The notes below the pieces were generated by a model. That model did not search any database. It was given only the letters and a program-made list of their open reading frames with translations, and was not told the DNA's origin. A stretch of 31,644 bases of DNA from NCBI GenBank assembly GCA_937960895.1, contig CALCJD010000123.1, forward strand, positions 1 to 31,644. Direction: 5' to 3'. A program made the position numbers and the translations under genes. Positions 7,750-14,501 of this stretch are shown here, piece by piece (the stretch's first letter is position 1; every line of letters starts with the position of its first letter). Origin of the DNA: an uncultured Spartobacteria bacterium (GTDB lineage Bacteria > Verrucomicrobiota > Verrucomicrobiia > Chthoniobacterales > Terrimicrobiaceae).

Positions 7750-8841
7750 TTACCGCACCACGCGTCCGGATCCGGAGCCCTTCATGAGGGCCTCGACCTC
7801 GGCGCGGGATGTGAAATTCACGTCGCCGACGATCGAGTGGCACAGGCAGGACGCCGCCACGGCAAAGGCGATGGCCTGCTCCGGCGCGCTGAGTTCCGGC
7901 GTGTTGAGCGCAAAGATGAGTCCGGCGCCGAAGGAATCCCCGCCTCCCACGCGGTCGACGATGTTCCGGATCTGATAGGGTTCGTAGGTGCCGTTCCGCA
8001 GCGGGGCGAAGAAGGACTTGTCCTGGGCGACATCATAAAGCATCGCCCCCCAGTTGTTGTGCGAGGCGGAAATGCTCTCGCGCAGCGTGACGGCCACCTT
8101 CGAGATGTTGGGGAACTGCTTCACGATTTCCTTCGCCACGGCCGGATACTGGTCGATGGCGAGTTTGCCGGACTCCACATCCGTCTCGGCGGCGTGGATG
8201 CCGAGCACGTCGGCCGCGTCCTCCTCGTTGGCGATCAGGGTGTCGACGTAGGGAAGAATGGAACGCATGGTCTTTTCGGCCAGCGCCCGGGAATCCGTGC
8301 CGGGCTCCCAGTTCCAGAGCTTCTTGCGGAAATTCAGATCACAAGACACCGTGAGTCCCTTTTCCTTGGCCGCCTTCACCGCGTGCAGCGCGGCCGCGGC
8401 GGAGGTTGGCGACAGGGCCGGTGTGATGCCGGTGGTGTGCAGCCAGCCCGCCCCGTCAAAAATCCGGTCCCAGGCGTATTCCTCGGGCTTGGAAAGGCTC
8501 ACCGAGGAGTGGGAGCGGTCATAAATGACATTGCTCGGACGCTGATTCGCGCCGTTTTCGAAGAAATACAATCCGAGGCGGCCCTGTTTCGTGCGGAGGA
8601 TGCAGGACGTGTCGACTCCGAGTCCGGTCAGGAATCCCACACAGCAATCGGCGATCGTGTTCTGCGGCAGGGCCGTGACAAAACGGGCCTTCGCCCCCAG
8701 CTGGGCCAGGGAGGCGGCCACATTGGCCTCGGCACCGCCGAAGGTCAGATTGAGCGGTCCGGGCAGCGCCTGACGGAAACGCAGGACACCCTCCGGCGCG
8801 AACCGGCCCATGACTTCTCCAAAGGTAACGATGGTTTTCAT
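7750..8841 (-). CDS. kdgK: 2-keto-3-deoxygluconate kinase
   Basis: A 363-residue PfkB-family sugar kinase that phosphorylates KDG to KDPG with ATP. The N-terminus VTFGEVMGRFAPEG and the NLTFGGAEANVAASLAQLG block (31-49) are typical for KDG kinases. Near the C-terminus DRVGGGDSFGAGL (297-309) supplies the anion hole and catalytic Asp302. The start at 8841 is chosen because the ATG overlaps the eda stop as ATGA and because MKTIVTFGE is where similarity begins; the open frame up to 8904 adds unrelated residues. The product is split by the upstream-encoded Eda, so kinase and aldolase are stoichiometrically coupled. Last gene of the operon. Confidence 0.93.
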   Translation of the reverse strand: MKTIVTFGEVMGRFAPEGVLRFRQALPGPLNLTFGGAEANVAASLAQLGAKARFVTALPQNTIADCCVGFLTGLGVDTSCILRTKQGRLGLYFFENGANQRPSNVIYDRSHSSVSLSKPEEYAWDRIFDGAGWLHTTGITPALSPTSAAAALHAVKAAKEKGLTVSCDLNFRKKLWNWEPGTDSRALAEKTMRSILPYVDTLIANEEDAADVLGIHAAETDVESGKLAIDQYPAVAKEIVKQFPNISKVAVTLRESISASHNNWGAMLYDVAQDKSFFAPLRNGTYEPYQIRNIVDRVGGGDSFGAGLIFALNTPELSAPEQAIAFAVAASCLCHSIVGDVNFTSRAEVEALMKGSGSGRVVR

Positions 8842-9500
8842 TGTTTGCGTGTGGATTTGATGATTTGCACGGCCTCCGCGGCGAGGGCGGTGATCTTGTC
8901 CCACTCGCCGGCCCTGATGAGATCACGCGGGGCCAGCCAGGAACCGCCGAGGGCCGCAACATGGGCGTCCGCGAGATAGGTCGCCATGTTTTTCGCGTTG
9001 AGTCCGCCGAGCGGAACAAACTTCACCCCGAGGTGCGCATAGGGCGCCGCCATGGCCTTGAGATAGGCCAGGCCGCCGGACGGTTCGGCCGGGAAAAACT
9101 TGAGGAGCCGGCAGCCGTGCTCGAGGGACACCTCGATGTCACTCGGCGTCACCACGCCGGGAGCAAAGGAAAGCCCCGCCTCGCGGGCCGCCGCGAGCAC
9201 ACGCGGATTCACCCCGGGCGAAACCCCGAAGGCCGCGTTGGCCTCGACCACCTGTTTCACCTGCCCGGTGGTGAGGATCGTTCCCACCCCGGCCAGCATG
9301 TCCGGAACCCCGGCGCGAATGGCCTTCAGCGCGTCCAGTGCGGCCGGTGTGCGCAAGGTGAGTTCCATGGCATTGACGCCGCCGGCCAGCAGGGCCCTGG
9401 CCAGGGGAACGGCGTCCTCCGCACGGTCGACGACCAGCACGGCGATGATGCCACAGGATTCGATGCGTTGGGCAAGTTGGGGATCAAAGGCGGGAGACAT
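8838..9500 (-). CDS. eda: 2-keto-3-deoxy-6-phosphogluconate aldolase
   Basis: A 220-residue class I aldolase that cleaves KDPG to pyruvate and glyceraldehyde-3-phosphate, the last step of uronate and Entner-Doudoroff catabolism. Visible landmarks are GIIAVLVVD near the start, MELTLRTP with the catalytic Glu46, AGVGTILT, FGVSPGVN and LLKFFPAEPSGG with the Schiff-base Lys134. GGLNAKN forms the phosphate-binding turn. The length is normal (205-225). It is followed by kdgK with a 4-base overlap and preceded by a 129-base gap that may hold its own promoter. No Shine-Dalgarno is seen before the ATG. Confidence 0.95.
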   Translation of the reverse strand: MSPAFDPQLAQRIESCGIIAVLVVDRAEDAVPLARALLAGGVNAMELTLRTPAALDALKAIRAGVPDMLAGVGTILTTGQVKQVVEANAAFGVSPGVNPRVLAAAREAGLSFAPGVVTPSDIEVSLEHGCRLLKFFPAEPSGGLAYLKAMAAPYAHLGVKFVPLGGLNAKNMATYLADAHVAALGGSWLAPRDLIRAGEWDKITALAAEAVQIIKSTRKQ

Positions 9501-9508
9501 GACGGCAA

Positions 9509-9536
9509 ATTAAAATGGAGACGGTCGTGGTGTCGA
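9509..9536 (-). promoter_or_regulatory. Possible internal promoter for eda-kdgK
   Basis: On the minus strand TCGACA (9531-9536) and TTTAAT (9509-9514) are spaced by 16 bases and each match the vegetative consensus at 5/6. Only 8 bases separate the -10 from the eda ATG, so a transcript would start at or within a few bases of the start codon. That is consistent with the absence of a ribosome binding site. It lies in the longest gap of the uronate operon. Confidence 0.42.
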
Positions 9537-9629
9537 GACGGCTGCCGGAACAGGCACCCCGCCCCACCCGTCCGCCGTTCCGGAGGACGAAACGGGGACG
9601 GAGGGAAAGGCGTGCGCCCGGCAAGTTCC

Positions 9630-10781
9630 TCAGGCGGCGAGTTCCGGAAGTTCCAGCCAGCGGCGTTCCTCGCTGCTCTTGAGGCCGTATTCCGCAAGCT
9701 GCACGCCCTTGGCACCTTCGAGGAGCGTCCAGCGGAACGGCTCGTCGAGGACCACGTGACGCAGGAAAAGCTCCCACTGGATCTTGAAGGCGTTGTCGTA
9801 AACCTCCTGGTCCGGCACCTTGGCCCAGCCTTCGAAGAAATTGATCGGCTGCGGAATGTCGGGATTCCAGACCGGTTTCGGCGTGTTGCCGTAGTGCTGG
9901 ATCCACACGTCGCGCAATCCCACCACGGCGCTGCCCTTGGTGCCGTCGACCTGCATGGTCAGGAGGTCGTCGCGGCGGACGCGGACGTTCCACGAGGAAT
10001 TGAAGTGGGCGATGATGCCGTTCTCCAGTTCGAACGTCGCGTAGGCCGAATCGTCCGCGGTGCATTTGTAGGGTTTGCCCTGCTCGTCCACGCGCTCCGG
10101 AATGTGGGTCACCGCGAGGCAGGACACCTTCTTCACTTCGCCGAAGAGATTGTCGATCACGTAACGCCAGTGGCAGAGCATGTCGACCACCATGCCGCCG
10201 CCGTCCTCCTTGCGGTAGTTCCAGCTCGGACGCTGGGCCGGGATGGTGTGGCCCTCGAAAACCCAGTAGCCGAACTCGCCGCGGACGCTGAGGATCTCGC
10301 CGAAAAAGCCGTTTTCCTTCAGGCGCATGAACTTCACAAGTCCGGGAAGCCACAACTTGTCCTGCACCACGCCGTTTTTCACCCCGGCCTCACGGCAGAT
10401 CTTGTACAACTCGTAGGCGTCCTTCGTGGTGATCGCGGTGGGTTTTTCGCAATAGACGTGCTTGCCGGCCTCGGCGGCCTTTTTGACGGCGTCGTAGCGA
10501 AGGAGGGTGCTCTGCGCGTCGAAATAAACCGAATACGCCGGATCCTTCAGAACGCTGTCGAGGTCGGTGGTCCAGTTCTTGACCGACGTGCGTTCGCAAA
10601 GCTGTTTCAGCTTCACTTCGTTGCGTCCGACGAGGACGGCTTCGGGCATGATGACTTCCGTCGGGCTGATCTTGACGCCGCCCTGTTTGATGATGGCATC
10701 AATCGACCGGATGAGGTGCTGGTTGGTGCCCATGCGTCCGGTGACGCCGTTCATGATGATGCCGACTTTGTGAATCTTCAT
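9630..10781 (-). CDS. Gfo/Idh/MocA family oxidoreductase
   Basis: A 383-residue NAD(P)-dependent oxidoreductase of sugars or sugar derivatives. The N-terminal Rossmann domain begins KIHKVGIIMNGVTGRMGTNQH, then the family hallmark AGKHVYCEKPTAI near 107-119 carries the conserved E-K-P lysine. The C-terminal half (from about 165) is the mixed alpha/beta substrate domain, with GGGMVVDMLCHWRYVIDNLFG providing the D-x-x-x-H motif. The substrate cannot be read from sequence; a role in oxidising or epimerising a side-chain sugar or a uronate intermediate is inferred from its place between the cupin and eda. An AGGA ribosome binding site lies 10 bases before the ATG. Confidence 0.9.
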   Translation of the reverse strand: MKIHKVGIIMNGVTGRMGTNQHLIRSIDAIIKQGGVKISPTEVIMPEAVLVGRNEVKLKQLCERTSVKNWTTDLDSVLKDPAYSVYFDAQSTLLRYDAVKKAAEAGKHVYCEKPTAITTKDAYELYKICREAGVKNGVVQDKLWLPGLVKFMRLKENGFFGEILSVRGEFGYWVFEGHTIPAQRPSWNYRKEDGGGMVVDMLCHWRYVIDNLFGEVKKVSCLAVTHIPERVDEQGKPYKCTADDSAYATFELENGIIAHFNSSWNVRVRRDDLLTMQVDGTKGSAVVGLRDVWIQHYGNTPKPVWNPDIPQPINFFEGWAKVPDQEVYDNAFKIQWELFLRHVVLDEPFRWTLLEGAKGVQLAEYGLKSSEERRWLELPELAA

Positions 10782-10834
10782 TGGTTCTGAGTCCTGAGTT
10801 TAAGAATTGGGTCTTTGGGTTTCGGGTGGTCGTT

Positions 10835-11293
10835 TCACTCGGCACTCGCCGGAGGCGTGGTGCACTGCGGTTGGGCGCCTTCGGGAAGCGGCGGGGTGTC
10901 GCCGACTCCGGCGCGCGGCAGCGTGCCGGCGAGTTCCTGACGCCAGTGGGCGACGTCCCCGGCGGGTCCGTAGCAATAGATCATGCGCAGCGGGGTGTCG
11001 CCGATGTTGGTGAGCTGGTGAAAAACCCCGGGCGGAATGTACACCGCCTGGCCGGATGTGATGGTCTGCCGTTCCGTGCCGAGGCACATTTCCCCGGTGC
11101 CCTCGATCACGAAGTACACCTCCTCCTGCTCCTGATTGTGCCAGGGAACCTGACCGCCGTTCGGATCGAGCGTGACATTGCCCATGGCAAAGTTCCTGGC
11201 CTGGATGGGGGCGGCTCCGCCGACGATGTTCTGGGTTCTGCGGCGCGCCGGATAGCGGCGTCCTTCGATTTGGGAAAGATCGGAAATGATCAT
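10835..11293 (-). CDS. Small cupin protein
   Basis: A 152-residue single-domain cupin. The metal-binding motif is visible as WHNQEQEEVYFVIEGTGEM (first cupin motif with His and Glu ligands) and GQAVYIPPGVFHQLTNIG (second motif with the C-terminal His). It ends in an extension, AHWRQELAGTLPRAG, rich in small residues and Pro. The start at 11293 (MIISDLSQIEG) is where the fold begins; the longer frame up to 11419 overlaps the GH88 gene. In the uronate pathway a small cupin, KdgF, opens the ring of unsaturated uronates. This protein is longer than typical KdgF and is not clearly that family, so the role is inferred from its neighbours only. No Shine-Dalgarno is visible. Confidence 0.82.
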   Translation of the reverse strand: MIISDLSQIEGRRYPARRRTQNIVGGAAPIQARNFAMGNVTLDPNGGQVPWHNQEQEEVYFVIEGTGEMCLGTERQTITSGQAVYIPPGVFHQLTNIGDTPLRMIYCYGPAGDVAHWRQELAGTLPRAGVGDTPPLPEGAQPQCTTPPASAE

Positions 11294-11316
11294 GGTTTCG
11301 GGATGTTGAAGGGGTT

Positions 11317-12708
11317 TCAGCGTTTGTCCGACACGCCTCCGAAGAAGGTGTAATAGGGTTTGTTTTCGATGATGCGCTGGAGATAGAGCGCGAGCTCGCG
11401 GGCGTGGTAATCGCCCCACATGGACGACTCGCCACGCGGGATCTTGCTGCCGGGCGGAATGTAATCCCAGCCGTTCGGGCGGTGATAAATCGAGTGCAGA
11501 ATGAGTCCCTGATGGTTGGGATCCGTGGAAAGATACGGTTCGGCCAGCACCGTGTTGGCGACGGTGAGCCCGGCCTGCCAGTACCGCGTGCCGCGCGTGT
11601 CGCCCTTCTGCGTGAGATACCGTCCCAGACGGAGAAGCCCCTGGGCGGCAATGGCCGCGGCGGAACTGTCCACGGGCTCAAAGTCGTTTTCGATCATCGC
11701 GGGTTTGTCGCGGTAGTCGCCGAGGTGGTGCAGTCCGGGCGCGCCGGTGTCCCAGTAGGGGATCCCGTCGGCGGGGGTTTCCGCAATGTAGTGGTCACAG
11801 GTCGCCAGGGCCGGCTTGAGGAGAAGTTCCTCGACGGCGGCGCGGCCTCCGAAGGGCTCGAGTTCGCTGTCGTCCAGGGTGGCGATCCATTCGAGCTGTT
11901 CGGGGTAGCCGGTGATGATCCAGGCCTGCCCTCGCGTCCATGTGGTGAACGGAGAGTAGCCCTGCTGGGAGTTCGGACAGCGGTAGTTTCCGTCGTTGAG
12001 ATTGAAGATGCTCTCATGCGCGGTGCGGCCGCGTTCGTCATAGGCATCGCGTCCCTCGCCGTAGAAAACCGCGTAGTCCGACGTGGTCTTGGCGTGCTGG
12101 AGCAGCCGGTCGAGCAGGGAGATGCGCAGGTCCCTTTCGCCCATGAGGACATGGCCGAGGGAATGGGAGACCGCCAGCGCGCGCAGCGAACGGATGGTGT
12201 CGGCGAAGAGGGAGTGCGGGCCGTTGAAGGAATAGATGTACCCTCCGCCTCCGGCAATGCGGGTCCAGCGGGACGCCTGCACCGCGCCGGTGCACTTGAG
12301 CGCGAGTTCGTAAAAATCCCTTTCTCCGGCACTAAACGGAATGCGTCCCTCCACCATGAGCCGGAGCAGGTTCCCGTAGGTGGAGACGTTGTTGAACCCG
12401 TGGTCATGCACGCCGATGTGCGTGATGTGGTGCGCCATGCGCTCCCGGGTGCGGTCGCGGCCGATGGCGAGGAATTTTTCCTCGCTCGTGGCGTCATATT
12501 GCAGGATCGCCGAACCGTACACAAAACCCTGGGTCCATTCGGTCCATCCGCGGGCGGTGTATTTTCCGGCCACGGTGAAAACCGGCGTGGCATCGCCGGG
12601 TTTTTCCGCGGCGTCAATGGAGAGGATCTTCGGGGCGGAGGCCTCCCAGAGCTTCCGGATTTTGGGAGCGAGGTCGGCGGGCTGAATCGTCGGATTGATC
12701 TTGATCAT
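11317..12708 (-). CDS. Unsaturated glucuronyl hydrolase, GH88
   Basis: A 463-residue glycoside hydrolase with an (alpha/alpha)6 barrel that removes the 4,5-unsaturated uronic acid from the non-reducing end of oligosaccharides made by polysaccharide lyases. Family marks are HDHGFNNVSTYGNLL with Asp102, PHSLFADTIRSLRAL with Asp170 (equivalent to the two catalytic aspartates of the Bacillus enzyme), TWTRGQAWIITGY and DSSAAAIAAQGLLRLG. No signal peptide is seen, so it should act in the cytoplasm on imported oligosaccharides. The start at 12708 (MIKINPTIQ) avoids overlap with the SDR gene and leaves a 19-base gap. Second gene of the operon. Confidence 0.93.
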   Translation of the reverse strand: MIKINPTIQPADLAPKIRKLWEASAPKILSIDAAEKPGDATPVFTVAGKYTARGWTEWTQGFVYGSAILQYDATSEEKFLAIGRDRTRERMAHHITHIGVHDHGFNNVSTYGNLLRLMVEGRIPFSAGERDFYELALKCTGAVQASRWTRIAGGGGYIYSFNGPHSLFADTIRSLRALAVSHSLGHVLMGERDLRISLLDRLLQHAKTTSDYAVFYGEGRDAYDERGRTAHESIFNLNDGNYRCPNSQQGYSPFTTWTRGQAWIITGYPEQLEWIATLDDSELEPFGGRAAVEELLLKPALATCDHYIAETPADGIPYWDTGAPGLHHLGDYRDKPAMIENDFEPVDSSAAAIAAQGLLRLGRYLTQKGDTRGTRYWQAGLTVANTVLAEPYLSTDPNHQGLILHSIYHRPNGWDYIPPGSKIPRGESSMWGDYHARELALYLQRIIENKPYYTFFGGVSDKR

Positions 12709-12727
12709 GCGTGGACAGGGAAAAGGG

Positions 12728-13519
12728 TTACAGGCGGCGGAGATGGAACCCGCCGTCAATGTTGATGACATCCCCCTGGGAGAAGGGGAAATGCCCGGCC
12801 AGGATGGCTTCCACGGCGCGGCCCACGTCGGACGGCGTGCCCCATCGTTTCTGGGGAACGATGCCCTCGGCGAGGAGCTTGTCGTATTTTTCCTTCACGC
12901 CGGCGGTCATGTCGGTGGCCATGATGCCGGGACGGAGTTCGAGCACCTGCACGCCCTCCGCGGCGAGGCGGACGGACCAAAGCTGCGAGGCCATGGCCAG
13001 GCCGGCCTTGGAAATGCAGTACTCGCCGCGATTGACCGAGGCCGTGTTGGCGGAGAGGGAACTGACAAAAATCAGCTTGTAGCCGGTGGAAAGCCGCGAA
13101 GCGCCGGGATGGGCCAGCCAGTGACGGGCCGCGAGTTGGGAAAGAAAATAGGGGCCCTTGAGGTTCACCGCGATCACCTCGTCGAAGATGTCCTCGGTGG
13201 CCTCGAGGATGTCGGCCCGCACGCGCGGGGCGATGCCGGCGTTGTTGACCAGGGCGTCCAGGTGACCGAAGGCCTCCAGGGTCTGATCGAAGATCCGCCG
13301 GCGGTCGGCGGCCACGCCGACATTGCCGCCCACGATGGCAAACTTCTGGTCCGCGACGGACGCGAGCTTGCGGCAGGCTTCCGCCGTTTCCTCGGCGGCG
13401 CGTTGATTGTTGGCGTAGTGAATGGCCACGCTGTAGCCACCGGCGGCCAGGGATTCGGCAACTCCGCGGCCCAGACCGCGGCTGGAGCCCGTGACAAGAA
13501 CAACAGGAGGAAGTGACAT
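12728..13519 (-). CDS. SDR family reductase, candidate uronate reductase
   Basis: A 263-residue short-chain dehydrogenase. TGSSRGLGRG (10-19) is the cofactor loop; the Arg after Ser-Ser together with HYANN in strand 2 suggests NADP(H). NNAG lies at 92-95, the catalytic Ser in IFVSSLSA near 153, and Y-x-x-x-K as YCISK at 167-171. The GWG-type motif is PQKRWGTP and the end is GDVINIDGGFHLRRL. It resembles FabG-like proteins annotated as 3-ketoacyl-ACP reductase. Placed first in an operon with GH88, KdgK and Eda, it is more likely to reduce 4-deoxy-5-hexulosuronate to KDG (as the SDR DEH reductases do) or to act as KduD. The substrate is inferred. An AGGA lies 10 bases before the ATG. Confidence 0.9.
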   Translation of the reverse strand: MSLPPVVLVTGSSRGLGRGVAESLAAGGYSVAIHYANNQRAAEETAEACRKLASVADQKFAIVGGNVGVAADRRRIFDQTLEAFGHLDALVNNAGIAPRVRADILEATEDIFDEVIAVNLKGPYFLSQLAARHWLAHPGASRLSTGYKLIFVSSLSANTASVNRGEYCISKAGLAMASQLWSVRLAAEGVQVLELRPGIMATDMTAGVKEKYDKLLAEGIVPQKRWGTPSDVGRAVEAILAGHFPFSQGDVINIDGGFHLRRL

Positions 13520-13579
13520 CGGGGGACATCCTAGCAGCCGGGCGCAATTTCCGTTATGACGCCGCCGGCAATTATTAGC

Positions 13580-13601
13580 ACAAAAACGACTTTATTTTTG
13601 T
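13580..13601. promoter_or_regulatory. AT-rich palindrome between the regulator and the uronate operon
   Basis: ACAAAAA (13580-13586) and TTTTTGT (13595-13601) form a perfect 7-bp inverted repeat around an 8-base spacer, inside the 115-base region separating the SDR start from the TTG start of the AraC-type gene. It is strikingly AT-rich for this DNA and overlaps where promoters for both directions must lie; a TAATAAT -10-like sequence for the operon starts just beside it. A regulator operator is the natural reading, but AraC proteins often bind direct repeats, so another factor is possible. Confidence 0.45.
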
Positions 13602-13634
13602 CTTTAGCCGTCCGAGGCTGGGCCCCATCGTCCC

Positions 13635-14501
13635 TTGAAACACTACCGTCCGCTTCTCCTTCAGGAACTCGACGTGCGCCTGCCCGGCGTGCGCATCCGC
13701 CGCCTGCGTCTGAACCGTCACCTTCCGGAGGTCGACCAACTGGCGCGGCACGCCCACGCCTTTTCGCAGATCCTGTGTTATCTCAGCGGTCGGGGGCGCA
13801 TGTCCGTGGCGGGGCGGGAGCAGGAAACCGGTCCGGGTTCGGTGATCTTCCTTCCGCCGCACTGCGAGCACAGTTTCCGGGAAACCACGGGACGGCGGCC
13901 GTTGTGTCTTGTGCTTGACCTCGACTGGCGCGGCGCGGTGAAGCGCGGCCCCTCCCTCGGCCGCCTGACCCAGGCGGAGTCGACCGAAATCCGGCGGGAA
14001 CTGGCGGAGATCACACGCCTTTCCGATCCGACCCATCCCTCGAGCCGCCTGCTGGTGGCGGGGGTTGTTCTGCGGATCCTCGACACGCTGCTGCGCGGAC
14101 TGGACCTTTTGCCCGCACGCACCGGCGACCTGCCCGCGTTTGTCCACCAGTTCGACCGGGAACTGCGGAAAGCCGAGGAACCGCTGCCCGCCATCACCGC
14201 CATCGCCGCGCGGATGGGGTATCAGACGGACTATCTCAACCGCATTTTCAAAAAGGCGACCGGCCAGACGCTGCGGGAATACCGCGATGCGCGCGTCATC
14301 AAAAAAGCCCGGCGCCTGCTCCGGGAAAACCGCCGGGTGAAGGACGTCTGCGCCGCCCTGGGATTTCTCGATCAGAATTATTTCTCCCGGTGGTTTCGCA
14401 AATACACCGGCGTCCAACCGCGGGAGTGGGCTGCGTCGGTTTCCGCCGAGCGCGCCTCCCCACCGGACAAAACGTCCTACACAAAAACATCCTCGCCCTG
14501 A
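13635..14501 (+). CDS. AraC family transcriptional regulator
   Basis: A 288-residue regulator with an N-terminal cupin-like sensor domain (HAHAFSQILCYLSGRGRMSV and GPGSVIFLPPHCEHSF, about 39-83) and a C-terminal double helix-turn-helix. The first helix-turn-helix spans AITAIAARMGYQTDYLNRIF and the second VKDVCAALGFLDQNYFSRWF, followed by the family ending KYTGVQPREW. The start is TTG at 13635, the only start in frame before the sensor domain. It is divergent from the uronate operon and is the likely controller of that operon, sensing a uronate intermediate; this is inference from position. Its last 25 bases overlap the end of glgE on the other strand. Confidence 0.9.
   Translation: MKHYRPLLLQELDVRLPGVRIRRLRLNRHLPEVDQLARHAHAFSQILCYLSGRGRMSVAGREQETGPGSVIFLPPHCEHSFRETTGRRPLCLVLDLDWRGAVKRGPSLGRLTQAESTEIRRELAEITRLSDPTHPSSRLLVAGVVLRILDTLLRGLDLLPARTGDLPAFVHQFDRELRKAEEPLPAITAIAARMGYQTDYLNRIFKKATGQTLREYRDARVIKKARRLLRENRRVKDVCAALGFLDQNYFSRWFRKYTGVQPREWAASVSAERASPPDKTSYTKTSSP

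Noticed and set aside
8841..10790. 649-codon plus-strand open frame opposite eda and the Gfo/Idh/MocA gene
   Set aside because: Antisense shadow of recognised genes with no domain-like features of its own. The same holds for the long plus frames at 1201-2982 and 14390-16612.
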